A stretch of DNA of 64,000 nucleotides from Pandoraea aquatica. GTDB lineage: Bacteria > Pseudomonadota > Gammaproteobacteria > Burkholderiales > Burkholderiaceae. The DNA lies in contig NZ_CABPSN010000003.1 of the NCBI RefSeq assembly GCF_902459565.1, positions 496,001-560,000 on the forward strand, given 5' to 3'. A program made the translations under genes and the position numbers. Numbering within the stretch: the first letter of the stretch is position 1; every line of letters begins with the position of its first letter. Under the pieces are notes generated by a model, which saw only the letters and a list, made by a program, of their open reading frames with translations, searched no databases and had not been told where the DNA came from. This document shows, one piece after another, positions 25,770 through 35,532 of this stretch.

Positions 25770-28732
25770 GTTCGCGCTCCGTTAATCAAACTTCCGCGCC
25801 AAGCACAACGCGCGAGGACCGCCAGCGGGCGAGTCTTCGCCGTTCGCTGTTCATCATGCCTAAGGGGCGTATTCGCTATCTCGCGGGCTTACCGTGGTTA
25901 TTGGCCGCAGGCAGTCCCGCGATGGCCAGTACGCTGCCGAAAGTCCCGCCCGGATTCGAGGACATTGCCGCCGGTCAGGTCGAGCATCTCGACATCCGAC
26001 TGTTAGGTACCTCACTGGGCGTGTTCCCCGTGTTCGTGCGACCGGACGATGTGCGTCTCGAGACCCCCGAAGCGGTGGCGCGCGCCATCCATGACCGCCT
26101 CGGGACGGAGGCGAACACCGGGACGCCGATCCCGCTGGTCGACGCACTGGCCCGTCCCATGGTGCGTAACGGTCATCTTGCCTGCACAAGCGGGAACATG
26201 AGCGGTAGCACGGGCGAGAGCCCTGGCGTCGATGCCCGTTGCCGGTATCTCGAAACCGAGTCGGTCGACGTCATCTTCGATGAGAGTCAGGGCGCGCTCG
26301 AACTCTTTCTCGCGAAGGCTTGGCTGCCTTCACAGAGCGCGGCCGGACCTTCGCATCATACGAATTCGCCGGGCAGCGAACCGGCGCTGATACACACGCA
26401 GATCGTGAATGTGTCGACGACGGACCGCTATCGCAATTTGACCGTATTGGGGAACGGGGCGCTGGGCGTCTCACCGGCGAGCTACGCGGGCTTCACCTGG
26501 TCACTTGTGCATACGAGTCACAGCGGCCGCCGTGAGCCTGCAGTGGCGTCGAGCGCAGAGCCGTCGGGCAGCACGCAGGCGCTTATCGACAGCCTTTACT
26601 ACCGGCACGATGTCGGGGCGGCGCATTACGTGCAGGCAGGGCGTATGGATCAGCGCAATCTGTACAGCGCGCAGGGCGGTAGCTTCGGATTTACGCTGCT
26701 GCCGGTCGGTCGCTTCGACGGGGTGCGCGTGGGTACGTCTCAGGCGTATGTCAACGACGCGAGCCGAGCGCAGGGATCGCCGCTGACGGTGCTGCTCACC
26801 CGCGATGCGCGTGTGGATGCCTATCGCGGCAACGAATTACTCGGCAGCGCCTACTTTCAGGCAGGCGTGCAGTCGTTCGATACGCGCTACTTCCCCGAGG
26901 GCGCGTATCTGGTGTCGCTGCGCATCTTCGAGGGTGACACGCTGGTGCGTACCGAAACCGAACCGTTCACGAAGGTGGGCGGCGAAGGCACCGGTGACGA
27001 CGTGCAATGGTTTTTGCAAACGGGACGTACGGTGAATCGTCGCCAATCCGACGTCGACGAAGGCCGGGCGCGACCTACCGTGCAGTCAGGCGTGCGGAAG
27101 TCGCTCCCGTTCGGGATGACGTTCACCTCGGGGCTGGTCTGGTTGCCGTCCCGGCTATACAACGAATCGCAGATCAACTGGCAACGCGCGTTCTCTTTCG
27201 GCCAATTGACGGCGGCGACGTCGGTGCTGTTCGGCACAGACGGGGCGCGGGGTACGACCCAATCGATCTCGTTGTCCAACGGCATCGGCCTGAGCTTGTA
27301 TCGCTATCAGATGCGCGACGCGAGTTGTCGCGGCGGCGTGCATGCCGCAACGCGCAGCGATATACAGATCGGCTGCTATGACTCGATCAACGCTTACGTG
27401 TCTATGCCACTGGGGCGATGGCAGGGCAGTGCGGGCTATAGCCAAAGCCAGAACTACGGGCGTCGTCATGTAGATTTTTCTTCGCCGCAGTACGACGACG
27501 TCTGGCCGCGCAATACAACCCGAAGCGGCGTGTCGAGAACGCTTCAGGTCACACTGAGCCGCTCGTTCCGGTGGAAAAAGCTCGCGATCAATTCGCGCGT
27601 GGGCGGATATCACCGACGCCACGCCAACGAGGGGCGTCCCGATACCGGCACGTTCGTCAATGTGTCGTTGAGTGCACAGCGGCCTGCCGCACCGGGACGC
27701 AATGGGGCGACGTTCTCCAGCGTGAGCGTTGACGTGCGCTCCGATCGTTACGACGACCGTCGCATGCGCGCTGCGATTCACGCGCAGCACTCATGGATGT
27801 GGGACGACACCTCCCGGCGTGAGCTGACCGTCGGTCTGACGGGGGACGAGGCGAGCATGGCGTCGGCTCACGTGCGGGGCGCGATAGAGGGGCGCTACGG
27901 CGATGTTCACGCGATGCTGTCGCGAAGCTTCCGGGGCGCTGATGCGGGGAGTGACCGTGGCTCGTTCACTGGCGGTTATGCGTCGAGCATCGCCGCAACG
28001 CGCGACCGGCTGTGGTTCGGCCCGGCGATGCTCGCGGGCGACCCGCCAGCAGGGGTCGGACTGATTGTCGAGGCCGACAACGCACATGAGGCACATGACG
28101 CCCACGACGACCATGACGACCATGAGAGGGCAATGCACGGTGCGGCGGCGACGTTGCAAGTGGGCGGGCGTCCGCTGACGGTCGATTTCGGTGCGGCGGC
28201 GCTCTCCCCCATCGGCGGATATCGGGCGCAGCAAGGAGAGGTCTTCGAGGCCCGTCAGGACGTCACGGATTATTCGGTGGGGTTGCTGCGAGGTGCCGGC
28301 GTGCGCGACTACTTTCTGACGCCGGGGCGCATGAAGGTGCATCGCGTGACGGCCGGTCGCAGCTACACCTACGTCGGCCAGGCACGGGGTCCGGACGGTC
28401 TGTCACTCGCCAACGCACGGGTACTCAGCGTGTCTGCCCCACCGCTCGACGACCGGGGTGAATTCCTGATCGAGTCGCCGCGTCCGCTGACGGAACTCTA
28501 CCTACTCGATCGCGGCCAACCGATGCGCTGCAACCTCACCGTAGTAGAGCGGCGCGACGTCATTCATCTGAACGGTGTGACGCCCTGCAACATCGTCACG
28601 CAACACGCGCTGCCCGCATCGCTTCAGGCGCAGGCACACGTACAGCGACTGCTGAGCGACGCGAAGGAGCAGGCGGATCAGCACGCGGCAACGGCAAGGG
28701 ACATAGGGAGGTGGGGCGATGAGGGACGTTGA
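25766..28732 (+). CDS. CS1-type outer-membrane usher (CfaC/CblC-like)
   Basis: A 988-residue outer-membrane assembly platform. From the GTG at 25766 (overlapping the pilin TGA) the n-region is long; the ATG at 25856 gives a classical signal (PKGRIRYLAGLPWLLAAG ending AMA). An N-terminal domain beginning PPGFEDIAAGQVEHLDI is followed by the beta-barrel and plug region with RVGTSQAYVNDASRAQGSP and GAYLVSLRIFEG. A C-terminal domain follows after about residue 840. An unusual Asp/His-rich insert lies near residues 770-795. It overlaps the tip gene by 14 bp. Confidence 0.86.
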   Translation: MSSRSVNQTSAPSTTREDRQRASLRRSLFIMPKGRIRYLAGLPWLLAAGSPAMASTLPKVPPGFEDIAAGQVEHLDIRLLGTSLGVFPVFVRPDDVRLETPEAVARAIHDRLGTEANTGTPIPLVDALARPMVRNGHLACTSGNMSGSTGESPGVDARCRYLETESVDVIFDESQGALELFLAKAWLPSQSAAGPSHHTNSPGSEPALIHTQIVNVSTTDRYRNLTVLGNGALGVSPASYAGFTWSLVHTSHSGRREPAVASSAEPSGSTQALIDSLYYRHDVGAAHYVQAGRMDQRNLYSAQGGSFGFTLLPVGRFDGVRVGTSQAYVNDASRAQGSPLTVLLTRDARVDAYRGNELLGSAYFQAGVQSFDTRYFPEGAYLVSLRIFEGDTLVRTETEPFTKVGGEGTGDDVQWFLQTGRTVNRRQSDVDEGRARPTVQSGVRKSLPFGMTFTSGLVWLPSRLYNESQINWQRAFSFGQLTAATSVLFGTDGARGTTQSISLSNGIGLSLYRYQMRDASCRGGVHAATRSDIQIGCYDSINAYVSMPLGRWQGSAGYSQSQNYGRRHVDFSSPQYDDVWPRNTTRSGVSRTLQVTLSRSFRWKKLAINSRVGGYHRRHANEGRPDTGTFVNVSLSAQRPAAPGRNGATFSSVSVDVRSDRYDDRRMRAAIHAQHSWMWDDTSRRELTVGLTGDEASMASAHVRGAIEGRYGDVHAMLSRSFRGADAGSDRGSFTGGYASSIAATRDRLWFGPAMLAGDPPAGVGLIVEADNAHEAHDAHDDHDDHERAMHGAAATLQVGGRPLTVDFGAAALSPIGGYRAQQGEVFEARQDVTDYSVGLLRGAGVRDYFLTPGRMKVHRVTAGRSYTYVGQARGPDGLSLANARVLSVSAPPLDDRGEFLIESPRPLTELYLLDRGQPMRCNLTVVERRDVIHLNGVTPCNIVTQHALPASLQAQAHVQRLLSDAKEQADQHAATARDIGRWGDEGR

Positions 28733-29888
28733 GCAGTGCAAGACTGGCCGTATCGGTGTCATGGCGTGGGCGAGATGCGTGGTCGGGTGGATCGGTGCGG
28801 TCTGTCTGGTGCCGTCCGCGATGGCACAGCGGGTGCCCGTGGACCATCACGAGAATGTATCGCTGCGCTTCGATCGAGCGTCTGCCCCGAACGGCTGGCT
28901 GTTTCGTCCGCAGTTGTCGGCGCATTTCTCACCAGGCGAGGTTCGCGCATCACGCACGTCGTTCTTGTGTCGTTCCACTGTCGATACGACGTTGGGTGCA
29001 TGCCCGACAGTACCGGCCGATCTCGGTGGGTCGCAGGGTACGCAGGTCTCACTGCGCTTTACCGAGCAACGATCGAAACTCACCACGGACTTGCGAGTCA
29101 CGGCGGTTAAGGTCATCACGGTCACGGGCTCGGGTTGTACTCACCGGATGATGGCTTTCAATTCCAACCGGAATTTTGGCAACTGTGGCGGGCAGCCTTA
29201 CGACGTTGCGCGATACACATTGACGATCCCACGCGCGGAGTTACAGAAGATCCCCGTCGGCGGTATCTGGCGTGGTCGTTTCGAATTCGACGTTCGCGAG
29301 CTGAATATGGGTACGTCCAGTGCCGTCCACAGCTACGACATCGAACTCAATGTGACGGACAACGGGAACGCGCAGATCTACTTCCCGACGCTATCGAACA
29401 CGGCCCCGCGCGTTTCGATGGATCTGCGCAAGCGCCCCGGTCCCGGATTTCAGCCGATTGTTTATGGCGGACGATCCGTCGATATGTGCTTCTACGACGG
29501 TTTCGGGTCCAACTCGGCAGGCGCGCTGCGCGTACGGGCGACCGACCTGCGCGATACGTTCCCGGAAAGGCCACCGGGATACGGGCTGATGGTGTTGCGA
29601 GGCACGCTCGGCAATTTGCCGGAGCACCGGATTCATTATCGAGTGGGGCTGGTGCACGGGGGGACACACCAGTGGCTGACGGTTGGCGACGCGGGTGCCA
29701 GCGTGTTCCCGCCGGTGGCACAGTCGCCGATCCGAATCGTTCGCTTGCCTGGCATTCCGATGCCGGTTGCCTGTTCGCCCGCCACGCTCACCTTCGAAGT
29801 CGTGCCGTTCATCGAACGCGACAAGGATGCCGGAGGTTACGAGGGCCAGCTCAGGATCGAGATGTTTGTCGATGCGGCGAAGGTGTGA
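28719..29888 (+). CDS. CS1-type pilus tip/initiator protein (CfaE/CblD-like)
   Basis: The 389-residue secreted protein has a signal stretch (AWARCVVGWIGAVCLVPSAMA, about residues 16-36). The mature protein holds two Ig-like halves: an adhesin half with cysteine pairs (LCRSTVDTTLGACP and GSGCTHRM...GNCGGQPYD), then a linker near residue 230 and a pilin-like half ending VDAAKV. This matches the CblD-type initiator that sits at the pilus tip and often binds host ligands. GGAGG precedes the ATG. The receptor cannot be predicted from sequence. Confidence 0.83.
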   Translation: MRDVEQCKTGRIGVMAWARCVVGWIGAVCLVPSAMAQRVPVDHHENVSLRFDRASAPNGWLFRPQLSAHFSPGEVRASRTSFLCRSTVDTTLGACPTVPADLGGSQGTQVSLRFTEQRSKLTTDLRVTAVKVITVTGSGCTHRMMAFNSNRNFGNCGGQPYDVARYTLTIPRAELQKIPVGGIWRGRFEFDVRELNMGTSSAVHSYDIELNVTDNGNAQIYFPTLSNTAPRVSMDLRKRPGPGFQPIVYGGRSVDMCFYDGFGSNSAGALRVRATDLRDTFPERPPGYGLMVLRGTLGNLPEHRIHYRVGLVHGGTHQWLTVGDAGASVFPPVAQSPIRIVRLPGIPMPVACSPATLTFEVVPFIERDKDAGGYEGQLRIEMFVDAAKV

Positions 29889-29891
29889 GCC

Positions 29892-30734
29892 TCAGGCTTT
29901 GCCGTTGCTGGCAGCCGAGAGAGACGATGGCAGGTGCGTCGGGATAGCGCGTGTGTTCGTCGCGGACGACCGTGGTGCGCGCGGCGTCGGGTCGTCAGGC
30001 AGGCCGGTTTGCAGCGCAAACAGATACAGTTGCGCGTCGCTTTCGATGCCCAGTTTTCGCATGGCATTGTGCTTCTGTGCGCTCACCGTCTGCTTCGTAC
30101 GATGCAGTTGAGCTGCGATGGCGGTGATCGACATCCCCGATACATAGAGCCGAAGCACTTGCGACTCGCGTTGACTCAGCAAGGTCGCTCGGGGCTTCGT
30201 CGAGACCGCCGTCGATGTGGTTTGCGGTGCGGTGGCGGGGGCGAGCAAGGCAGTGCGAATTGCCGCCAGACGCGGCACCTGGGCGTCGCGCTGTGGGGCT
30301 TCGTCGGCGTGCGTTGCGCCGGTCGCGTAGACGGGGAAATAAGGCATGTGAGGCGGTCCGTGATGAAGGGAATGGATGGCGGCCACGACCTCGTCGATAT
30401 CGCGCGACTTGCAAAGGGTCGAGGCGATGCCGAGATCGGTCATCCGCCGGATCACCAGTGGGCTGTTCATGGCCGTGAGCGCGAGAATCCGGACATCGGG
30501 GAAGGACCGGTGCAGCGACTCGATGAGCCATGCATCCTCGCCATGACGGTCGCCGGACAGGGTGGCGTCGGTCACGAGCACGTCGCACGGCGTCGTCGTC
30601 AGCATGTCGATGACGCCCGCGACGCTGCGCGCGGTGCCGAGGACTTCCAATGAGGGGTGTTTTCCCAGTTCGCAGACCAGTCCGGCAACGACGGCCGGTT
30701 GATGATCAGCGATGACGACGCGGATGCTTGTCAT
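29892..30734 (-). CDS. RcsB-like LuxR-family response regulator, convergent to the pilus operon
   Basis: The 280-residue protein has an N-terminal receiver (to about 125) and a C-terminal LuxR HTH (about 190-245). The phospho-acceptor is D56 in DVLVTDATL; the segment SGDRHGEDAWLIESLHRSFP resembles RcsB. The acidic pair is D10-H11 instead of two acids, and the HTH LSQRESQVLRLYVSGMS plus QKHNAMRKLGIESDAQLY also resembles RcsB. An extra linker separates the domains. It ends 3 bp from the tip gene, tail-to-tail. No sensor kinase is adjacent. It probably regulates the pilus, by analogy to the CblR-type regulator of cable pili. Confidence 0.88.
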   Translation of the reverse strand: MTSIRVVIADHQPAVVAGLVCELGKHPSLEVLGTARSVAGVIDMLTTTPCDVLVTDATLSGDRHGEDAWLIESLHRSFPDVRILALTAMNSPLVIRRMTDLGIASTLCKSRDIDEVVAAIHSLHHGPPHMPYFPVYATGATHADEAPQRDAQVPRLAAIRTALLAPATAPQTTSTAVSTKPRATLLSQRESQVLRLYVSGMSITAIAAQLHRTKQTVSAQKHNAMRKLGIESDAQLYLFALQTGLPDDPTPRAPRSSATNTRAIPTHLPSSLSAASNGKA

Positions 30735-30955
30735 TGTTCAAATCGTTCTCCTGACGCGCCACATCGCAAGAGGCGCACGCCCAAAAGACCGGTACACGTC
30801 GATCACGGTTCCTCAATCTGCGTTGTCGGTACGCACTTGACGTAAATTCCCAAAGCGTCGCGGCGAGTGCGCAACCCCGTGTTTGCCAGAATGGGGAGGC
30901 CCGGCGTCTCAAGTAGAATGGCGGCCATTACAAATCTTCCTCACGTCAGAAGTTC

Positions 30956-31564
30956 ATGGCCACACTGGTTTTTATCGTTCTCGCGTATCTGATCGGCTCG
31001 GTGCCGTTTGCGGTGATCGTCAGCCGCACGATGGGCCTCGCGGACCCGCGCAGTTACGGCTCGGGTAATCCGGGCGCCACGAACGTGCTGCGTTCGGGCA
31101 ATAAGAAGGCCGCCGTGCTGACGTTGATCGGCGACGCGCTCAAGGGCTGGCTGGCGGTTTATCTGGCGGAACGCTTTGCGGATGCGTGGGGCGTGGGCGA
31201 CTTCGGACTTGCGGCCGTGGCGCTCGCCGTGTTCCTGGGCCATCTGTACCCGATTTTCCTGCGCTTCGCCGGTGGCAAGGGCGTGGCGACGGCTGCGGGG
31301 GTGCTTTTCGCCATCAGCCCGATTCTGGGGCTGGCCGTGATGGCGACGTGGCTCATCATCGCGATCTTCTTCCGCTATTCGTCGCTTGCCGCGCTGGTGG
31401 CGGCCGTGTTTGCGCCGCTCTACTACGTCTTCATGTTCGGCTTCGGGCCGTACTCGCCGGCGGTGATCGTCATGGCGATCCTGCTGATCTATCGCCATCG
31501 CGCGAACATCGGCAAGCTGATCGCAGGCAAGGAAAGCCGTATCGGGCAGAAGAAGCCGAAGTGA
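30956..31564 (+). CDS. plsY: Glycerol-3-phosphate acyltransferase PlsY
   Basis: The 202-residue inner-membrane enzyme transfers acyl from acyl-phosphate to G3P, the first step of phospholipid synthesis. Family motifs are [28 protein letters not shown] near residue 40 and [15 protein letters not shown] near residue 103, with about five hydrophobic segments. The frame begins 15 nt upstream of position 30971 with weak SD AGAAG. A TAGAAT hexamer lies at 30914-30919. It is convergent with yajQ, sharing a strong terminator. Confidence 0.96.
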   Translation: MATLVFIVLAYLIGSVPFAVIVSRTMGLADPRSYGSGNPGATNVLRSGNKKAAVLTLIGDALKGWLAVYLAERFADAWGVGDFGLAAVALAVFLGHLYPIFLRFAGGKGVATAAGVLFAISPILGLAVMATWLIIAIFFRYSSLAALVAAVFAPLYYVFMFGFGPYSPAVIVMAILLIYRHRANIGKLIAGKESRIGQKKPK

Positions 31565-31611
31565 GGCTCAGGGCGACGAATCTACCGTTCATCGTCCTCC
31601 GTCCGCCCAAT

Positions 31612-31642
31612 AAAAAACCCGCAGCGAGTCTGCGGGTTTTTT
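31612..31642. terminator. Bidirectional intrinsic terminator between plsY and yajQ
   Basis: AAAAAACCCGCA and TGCGGGTTTTTT are perfect arms around a 7-nt loop, giving a U-tract in both directions for the convergent genes. Confidence 0.9.
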
Positions 31643-31667
31643 GTGTCTGCAACCAACGCGGTGATGC

Positions 31668-32153
31668 TTAGTCGCGGAAGTTGTTGAAGTCGAGCGGCGT
31701 GTCGGTGACATCCTTGCGCAGCAGCGCCATGGCGCTTTGCAGGTCGTCGCGCTTGGCACCGGCAATGCGAACGCTGTCGCCCTGAATGCTCGCCTGCACC
31801 TTCATCTTGCTGTCCTTGATGATGCGCACGATCTTCTTGGCCAGGTCGCCTTCGACGCCCTTCTTGACCTTCACCACCTGCTTGACCTTGTCGCCGCTGA
31901 CTTTATCGACCTTGCCGTAGTCGAGAAAACGCACGTCGACGTTACGCTTGGCCATCTTGGCGATGAGCACCTGCGTGACCTGATCGAGCTTGAAGTTGTC
32001 GTCGGCGAAGAGCGTGAGTTCCTGCTCTTTGTGCTCGACGCGCGAGTCCGATCCCTTGAAGTCGAAGCGCGTCGAGATTTCCTTGTTGGCCTGCTCGATG
32101 GCGTTCTTGACCTCTACCATGTTGGCTTCGCTAACCACGTCAAACGATGGCAT
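31668..32153 (-). CDS. yajQ: YajQ-family nucleotide-binding protein
   Basis: The 161-residue protein of the UPF0234 family (tandem ferredoxin-like folds), reported to bind nucleotides and in Xanthomonas c-di-[22 protein letters not shown] starts the protein; [12 protein letters not shown] near residue 26 and [12 protein letters not shown] near residue 130 are conserved. The ATG at 32153 has AGGAG upstream; the frame is open further to 32276 but that part is not conserved-looking. It is divergent from murB and convergent with plsY. Physiological role is unclear. Confidence 0.95.
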   Translation of the reverse strand: MPSFDVVSEANMVEVKNAIEQANKEISTRFDFKGSDSRVEHKEQELTLFADDNFKLDQVTQVLIAKMAKRNVDVRFLDYGKVDKVSGDKVKQVVKVKKGVEGDLAKKIVRIIKDSKMKVQASIQGDSVRIAGAKRDDLQSAMALLRKDVTDTPLDFNNFRD

Positions 32154-32354
32154 CTGGCTCTCCTGAATTCCTAAGGGTTCGTGAAATGGCACGCAGGGCG
32201 TGCCGTGTAAGTCCGGCGCGCTCGGTGCGGACGGCACCGTCGGTATAATGATGCGCAAAATTCTTTCGCCCGACATTGTAATTCAGCCGCCGGTCCCGCG
32301 TCCTCCTCAGGACGCTGTCCGGCACGGCGACACCCACTGGCCTGCCCATATTCC

Positions 32355-33380
32355 ATGCTTCAGTTGCAACGCGACGTCAGCCTGCGCGAATTCAACACCT
32401 TCGGTCTGCCCGCCACCGCCCGCTACGTCGTGACCATCGACAGCGAAGCGGCGCTGCTCGACGCGCTCGCCCTGCCCGAACTGGCCGGACTGCCGCGTCT
32501 CGTGCTCGGCGGCGGCAGCAACCTCGTGCTCACGCGCGACTTCGACGGCGTGGTGCTGCGCATGGCGATTCGCGGGCGCGAACGTCTCCCGGACAATCCC
32601 GCAGATCCGTCCGCTCGCTATGTGCGCGGCGGCGCAGGCGAAGTCTGGCACGATTTCGTCGACTGGACGCTCTCGCAAGACTGTCCTGGCCTGGAGAACC
32701 TGGCGCTGATTCCCGGCACACTGGGCGCAGCGCCGATCCAGAACATCGGGGCCTACGGGCTGGAACTCGCCGAGCGCTTCCATGAAGTGCGTGCGCTCGA
32801 TACGACGACCGGGGCGTTCGTCACGCTCTCGCGCGACGATTGCGCTTTCGGCTATCGGGATTCGTTGTTCAAGCGCGAACCGGGCCGCTACATCATCGTG
32901 GCCGTGACGCTGCGCCTGCCGCAGCCCTGGCAAGCGGTGACGGGGTACGCCGATGTGTCACGCACGCTCGCCGACGCCGGCATCGTCCAACCCGACGCGC
33001 GCCAGATCTTCGATGCGGTCGTCGACATTCGACGTCGCAAGCTGCCCGATCCCGCGCAACTCGGCAACGCCGGAAGCTTCTTCAAGAATCCGGTCGTGAA
33101 CGCGACCACGTTCGAGACGCTTCGTGCGCGTTTCCCGCAGGCGGTGGGTTATGCGCAGCCCGACGGCACGTGGAAGGTCGCGGCCGGCTGGCTGATCGAC
33201 CAGTGCGGCTGGCGCGGCAAGACGCTTGGAAACGCGGGCGTGCACGAGCGTCAGGCGCTGGTGCTCGTCAATCGCGGAGGTGCCACGGGGGCCGATATCG
33301 TGGCGCTCGCCCGCGCCGTGCAGGCCAGCGTTCAGGAACGCTTCGGCATCGCGCTCGACCCCGAACCGCTCATGCTTTGA
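32355..33380 (+). CDS. murB: UDP-N-acetylenolpyruvoylglucosamine reductase MurB
   Basis: The 341-residue FAD flavoenzyme reduces UDP-GlcNAc-enolpyruvate to UDP-MurNAc in peptidoglycan synthesis. [21 protein letters not shown] near residue 54 is the FAD site. [21 protein letters not shown] follows near residue 115, [18 protein letters not shown] near residue 172, and [11 protein letters not shown] near residue 238 bears the catalytic serine, with the C-terminal [20 protein letters not shown]. It is a type I MurB by length. No strong SD. A TATAAT lies at 32244. Its 3' end overlaps the convergent patatin gene by 11 bp. Confidence 0.95.
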   Translation: MLQLQRDVSLREFNTFGLPATARYVVTIDSEAALLDALALPELAGLPRLVLGGGSNLVLTRDFDGVVLRMAIRGRERLPDNPADPSARYVRGGAGEVWHDFVDWTLSQDCPGLENLALIPGTLGAAPIQNIGAYGLELAERFHEVRALDTTTGAFVTLSRDDCAFGYRDSLFKREPGRYIIVAVTLRLPQPWQAVTGYADVSRTLADAGIVQPDARQIFDAVVDIRRRKLPDPAQLGNAGSFFKNPVVNATTFETLRARFPQAVGYAQPDGTWKVAAGWLIDQCGWRGKTLGNAGVHERQALVLVNRGGATGADIVALARAVQASVQERFGIALDPEPLML

Positions 33381-34734
33381 TGGCGGTGGCGTCCGGCAGA
33401 CGTTGCAGATAATCGCGCTTCAGATCCACCGTGGAGCGCACGCCGACGTCGTCGAAATGCGCTGCCAGCCAGCGCTCCGCAGCTTCGCGGCCCCGGTCCC
33501 GCAGCGTCGTGAGGAAGTGCCAGTCCGTGACGAATTTCGTCGATGAGGACAAGTCGTAAAGCTCCTTGTCGGCGCGAATCGAGTGGATCAGCGGGTACTT
33601 CAGCCGATCGCGAAACTCCGGCTTCAGCCATCCTTCGTCGAGTAGCTTGTGCACAAACGAGATCGCCCGGAATTCGCGTTGTAGCGACGCGTTGAACGTG
33701 ATCTCGTTCACGCGGTTCATGATCTGTCCCGGCAGCACCGGCTTCTCTTTGCGCTCGATCGGGTTGATGTGCACGATCAGGATGTCGCTCGTGAGCGTCT
33801 CGTAATAGAAGGGGTAGAGCGGCGGGTTGCCGAGATAGCCGCCGTCCCAGTAAAAGTCCTCGTCGATCTTCACTGGTTTGAACAGCCACGGCAGACAGGC
33901 GGACGCCATCGCCACATCGAGCGTGATCTCGTGCGTTCGGAAGATGCGGATGTTGCCGGTGCGGATGTTCGTCGCGGAGACGAACAGATGCGTTGCGGTG
34001 CTCTCGCGCAGACGCTCGAAATCGACCTGCGCTTCGAGCACGGTGCGCAACGGATTGATCTCGGCCGGTGGTTGCGCGAACGGCATCATCCATTGCTGCA
34101 TGCTCTGCATCCAGTCGTGCCAGACGGGATACTCGGTCGGACGCCCGTTGAGCCAGCTAAAGACCGTTTGTGCCCACGCGGTGGCCGACGAGCCGGCTTG
34201 CGAAACGCCCAACCAGAAGCTGTGCAGCGCCTCACGGGCCTTCTCGCGCGGATCGACGTTGGGGCGATCGAGCAGGCCATGCGCCAGCACCACGGCGTTC
34301 ATGGTGCCTGCGGACGCGCCGCTGATGCCTTCGAATTCCAGACGTCCGTCTTCCAGCAGCTTGTCGAGCACGCCCCACGTGTACGCGCCGTGCGCGCCGC
34401 CACCTTGCAGGCCGAGGTCGATGCCTTTGCGCCCGCCGTTATTGCGTCGTGCGCGGGAGGCCTTCGCTTTCGCGCTGGCGCGGTGGCCGTCAGGAGGCAG
34501 CAGCGGGACGTCGGTCGGCTCGAGATCCGGGTTGTGGTCCGAGGTGTCGGGCGGCGTGTGTAATGCGTCTGCGGCATCTGCCGACATCACAGGAGACGTA
34601 TCGGAGGTATCGGACGTATCGGACGTCGAGAGACGCGAAGCGAGGGTGAGGGGAGCGTGCGCGTCAGACGATTCAGGCACATCGGACGCTTGGCCGGCAG
34701 CGTGGTCGGCCGATTCGGGAGGCAGTCGCGACAT
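33370..34734 (-). CDS. Patatin-like phospholipase
   Basis: A 454-residue protein with an unstructured Ser/Thr/Pro/Asp-rich N-terminus (about 1-95) including repeated [10 protein letters not shown]-type residues, then a patatin domain. The oxyanion motif is [19 protein letters not shown] near residue 108, the nucleophile serine is in [14 protein letters not shown] (GxSxG) near residue 140, and the catalytic Asp in [11 protein letters not shown] near residue 298. Family members hydrolyse lipid acyl esters or thioesters. No SD or promoter was recognised, and the long low-complexity N-terminus makes the start uncertain. Confidence 0.85.
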   Translation of the reverse strand: MSRLPPESADHAAGQASDVPESSDAHAPLTLASRLSTSDTSDTSDTSPVMSADAADALHTPPDTSDHNPDLEPTDVPLLPPDGHRASAKAKASRARRNNGGRKGIDLGLQGGGAHGAYTWGVLDKLLEDGRLEFEGISGASAGTMNAVVLAHGLLDRPNVDPREKAREALHSFWLGVSQAGSSATAWAQTVFSWLNGRPTEYPVWHDWMQSMQQWMMPFAQPPAEINPLRTVLEAQVDFERLRESTATHLFVSATNIRTGNIRIFRTHEITLDVAMASACLPWLFKPVKIDEDFYWDGGYLGNPPLYPFYYETLTSDILIVHINPIERKEKPVLPGQIMNRVNEITFNASLQREFRAISFVHKLLDEGWLKPEFRDRLKYPLIHSIRADKELYDLSSSTKFVTDWHFLTTLRDRGREAAERWLAAHFDDVGVRSTVDLKRDYLQRLPDATAIKA

Positions 34735-34821
34735 AGTGGGAAGCGGCGCCGGGCCGCGCTGAACCGGCCGAGAGGGCGATGACGCGGGAGATCCCGCGCC
34801 GTCGCGATGCTGGCCGGACGG

Positions 34822-35145
34822 TTAGCCGTAATGGCAAACGTAATCGAGTGTCTCCACGACCTCGATATCGAACTTGCTATTGCCCGGCACGGAGAACTCC
34901 TGACCGGCAGCGTACTCTTGCCACTCGGTCTGACCTGCCAGACGGATGCGGCAGCGGCCGCCCGTGACTTCCATGATCTCAGGCGCATCGGTACCGAACT
35001 GGAGCGTGGCCGGGAAAATCACACCCAGCGTCTTGCGCGTGCCGTCCGGGAACAGGACGGTGTGCGAAACGCACTTGCCGTCGAAGTACGTGTTGGCGCG
35101 CTTGATTACGGAAACGTTGTCGAACTGAGTTGCAATTTGCGTCAT
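34822..35145 (-). CDS. ppnP: Pyrimidine/purine nucleoside phosphorylase PpnP (DUF1255)
   Basis: The 107-residue cupin-fold protein belongs to the PpnP family, which phosphorolyses several nucleosides. [21 protein letters not shown] begins the protein, followed by [21 protein letters not shown] and the C-terminal [19 protein letters not shown] and YVCHYG. The ATG at 35145 suits family length; an upstream ATG at 35193 would add an untypical extension. It sits alone on the minus strand with a gap rich in dyads upstream, so it may be separately regulated. Confidence 0.92.
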   Translation of the reverse strand: MTQIATQFDNVSVIKRANTYFDGKCVSHTVLFPDGTRKTLGVIFPATLQFGTDAPEIMEVTGGRCRIRLAGQTEWQEYAAGQEFSVPGNSKFDIEVVETLDYVCHYG

Positions 35146-35262
35146 GACCGAATGCTGTGTCGAATGCGAGCGAATGCCGCGATGGGGAGTCAATATGCCG
35201 GGCCGGTCAGGGCCAGGCGTGAATTCATGCTAGCACGTTTCGAGCGTCCACCCGGCTGCAAT

Positions 35263-35315
35263 TTGTGCAATGCACAACGAATTTGCACTGATATGGTGCG
35301 CGTCGGTGCAAATTC
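35263..35315. promoter_or_regulatory. Cluster of TGCAC/GTGCA dyads upstream of ppnP
   Basis: TTGTGCA-A-TGCACAA (35263-35277) is a perfect palindrome. GAATTTGCAC (35279-35288) and GTGCAAATTC (35306-35315) form a second perfect dyad with a 17-bp spacer. The sites are about 120-170 bp upstream of ppnP and far from argF. The rest of the 387-bp gap holds only the argF terminator. Operator function is inferred from symmetry. Confidence 0.5.
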
Positions 35316-35436
35316 CGAAAGGCGCTGATGGGCGGGTCACACGGTGTCGTACCGGGATGAAGCGCGCGACGTCACAGGAATGGCTGACGGCGCGCGTCAG
35401 CGATGATAGCGGAACGTTAATCGCGGTGGGGTAACG

Positions 35437-35473
35437 AAAACCGCCCGGACGGCATTGCGCCAGTCCGGGCGGT
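35437..35473 (-). terminator. Intrinsic terminator of argF
   Basis: On the minus strand the arms ACCGCCCGGAC and GTCCGGGCGGT form an 11-bp stem with a 12-nt loop, followed by TTTTCGTT. It sits 60 bp after the argF stop. Confidence 0.85.
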
Positions 35474-35532
35474 GTGGCCGGGCAGGGTGCCCCGGCTGAC
35501 CTGCATTCGATGCGTTGTGTACGCGGGAGGCG

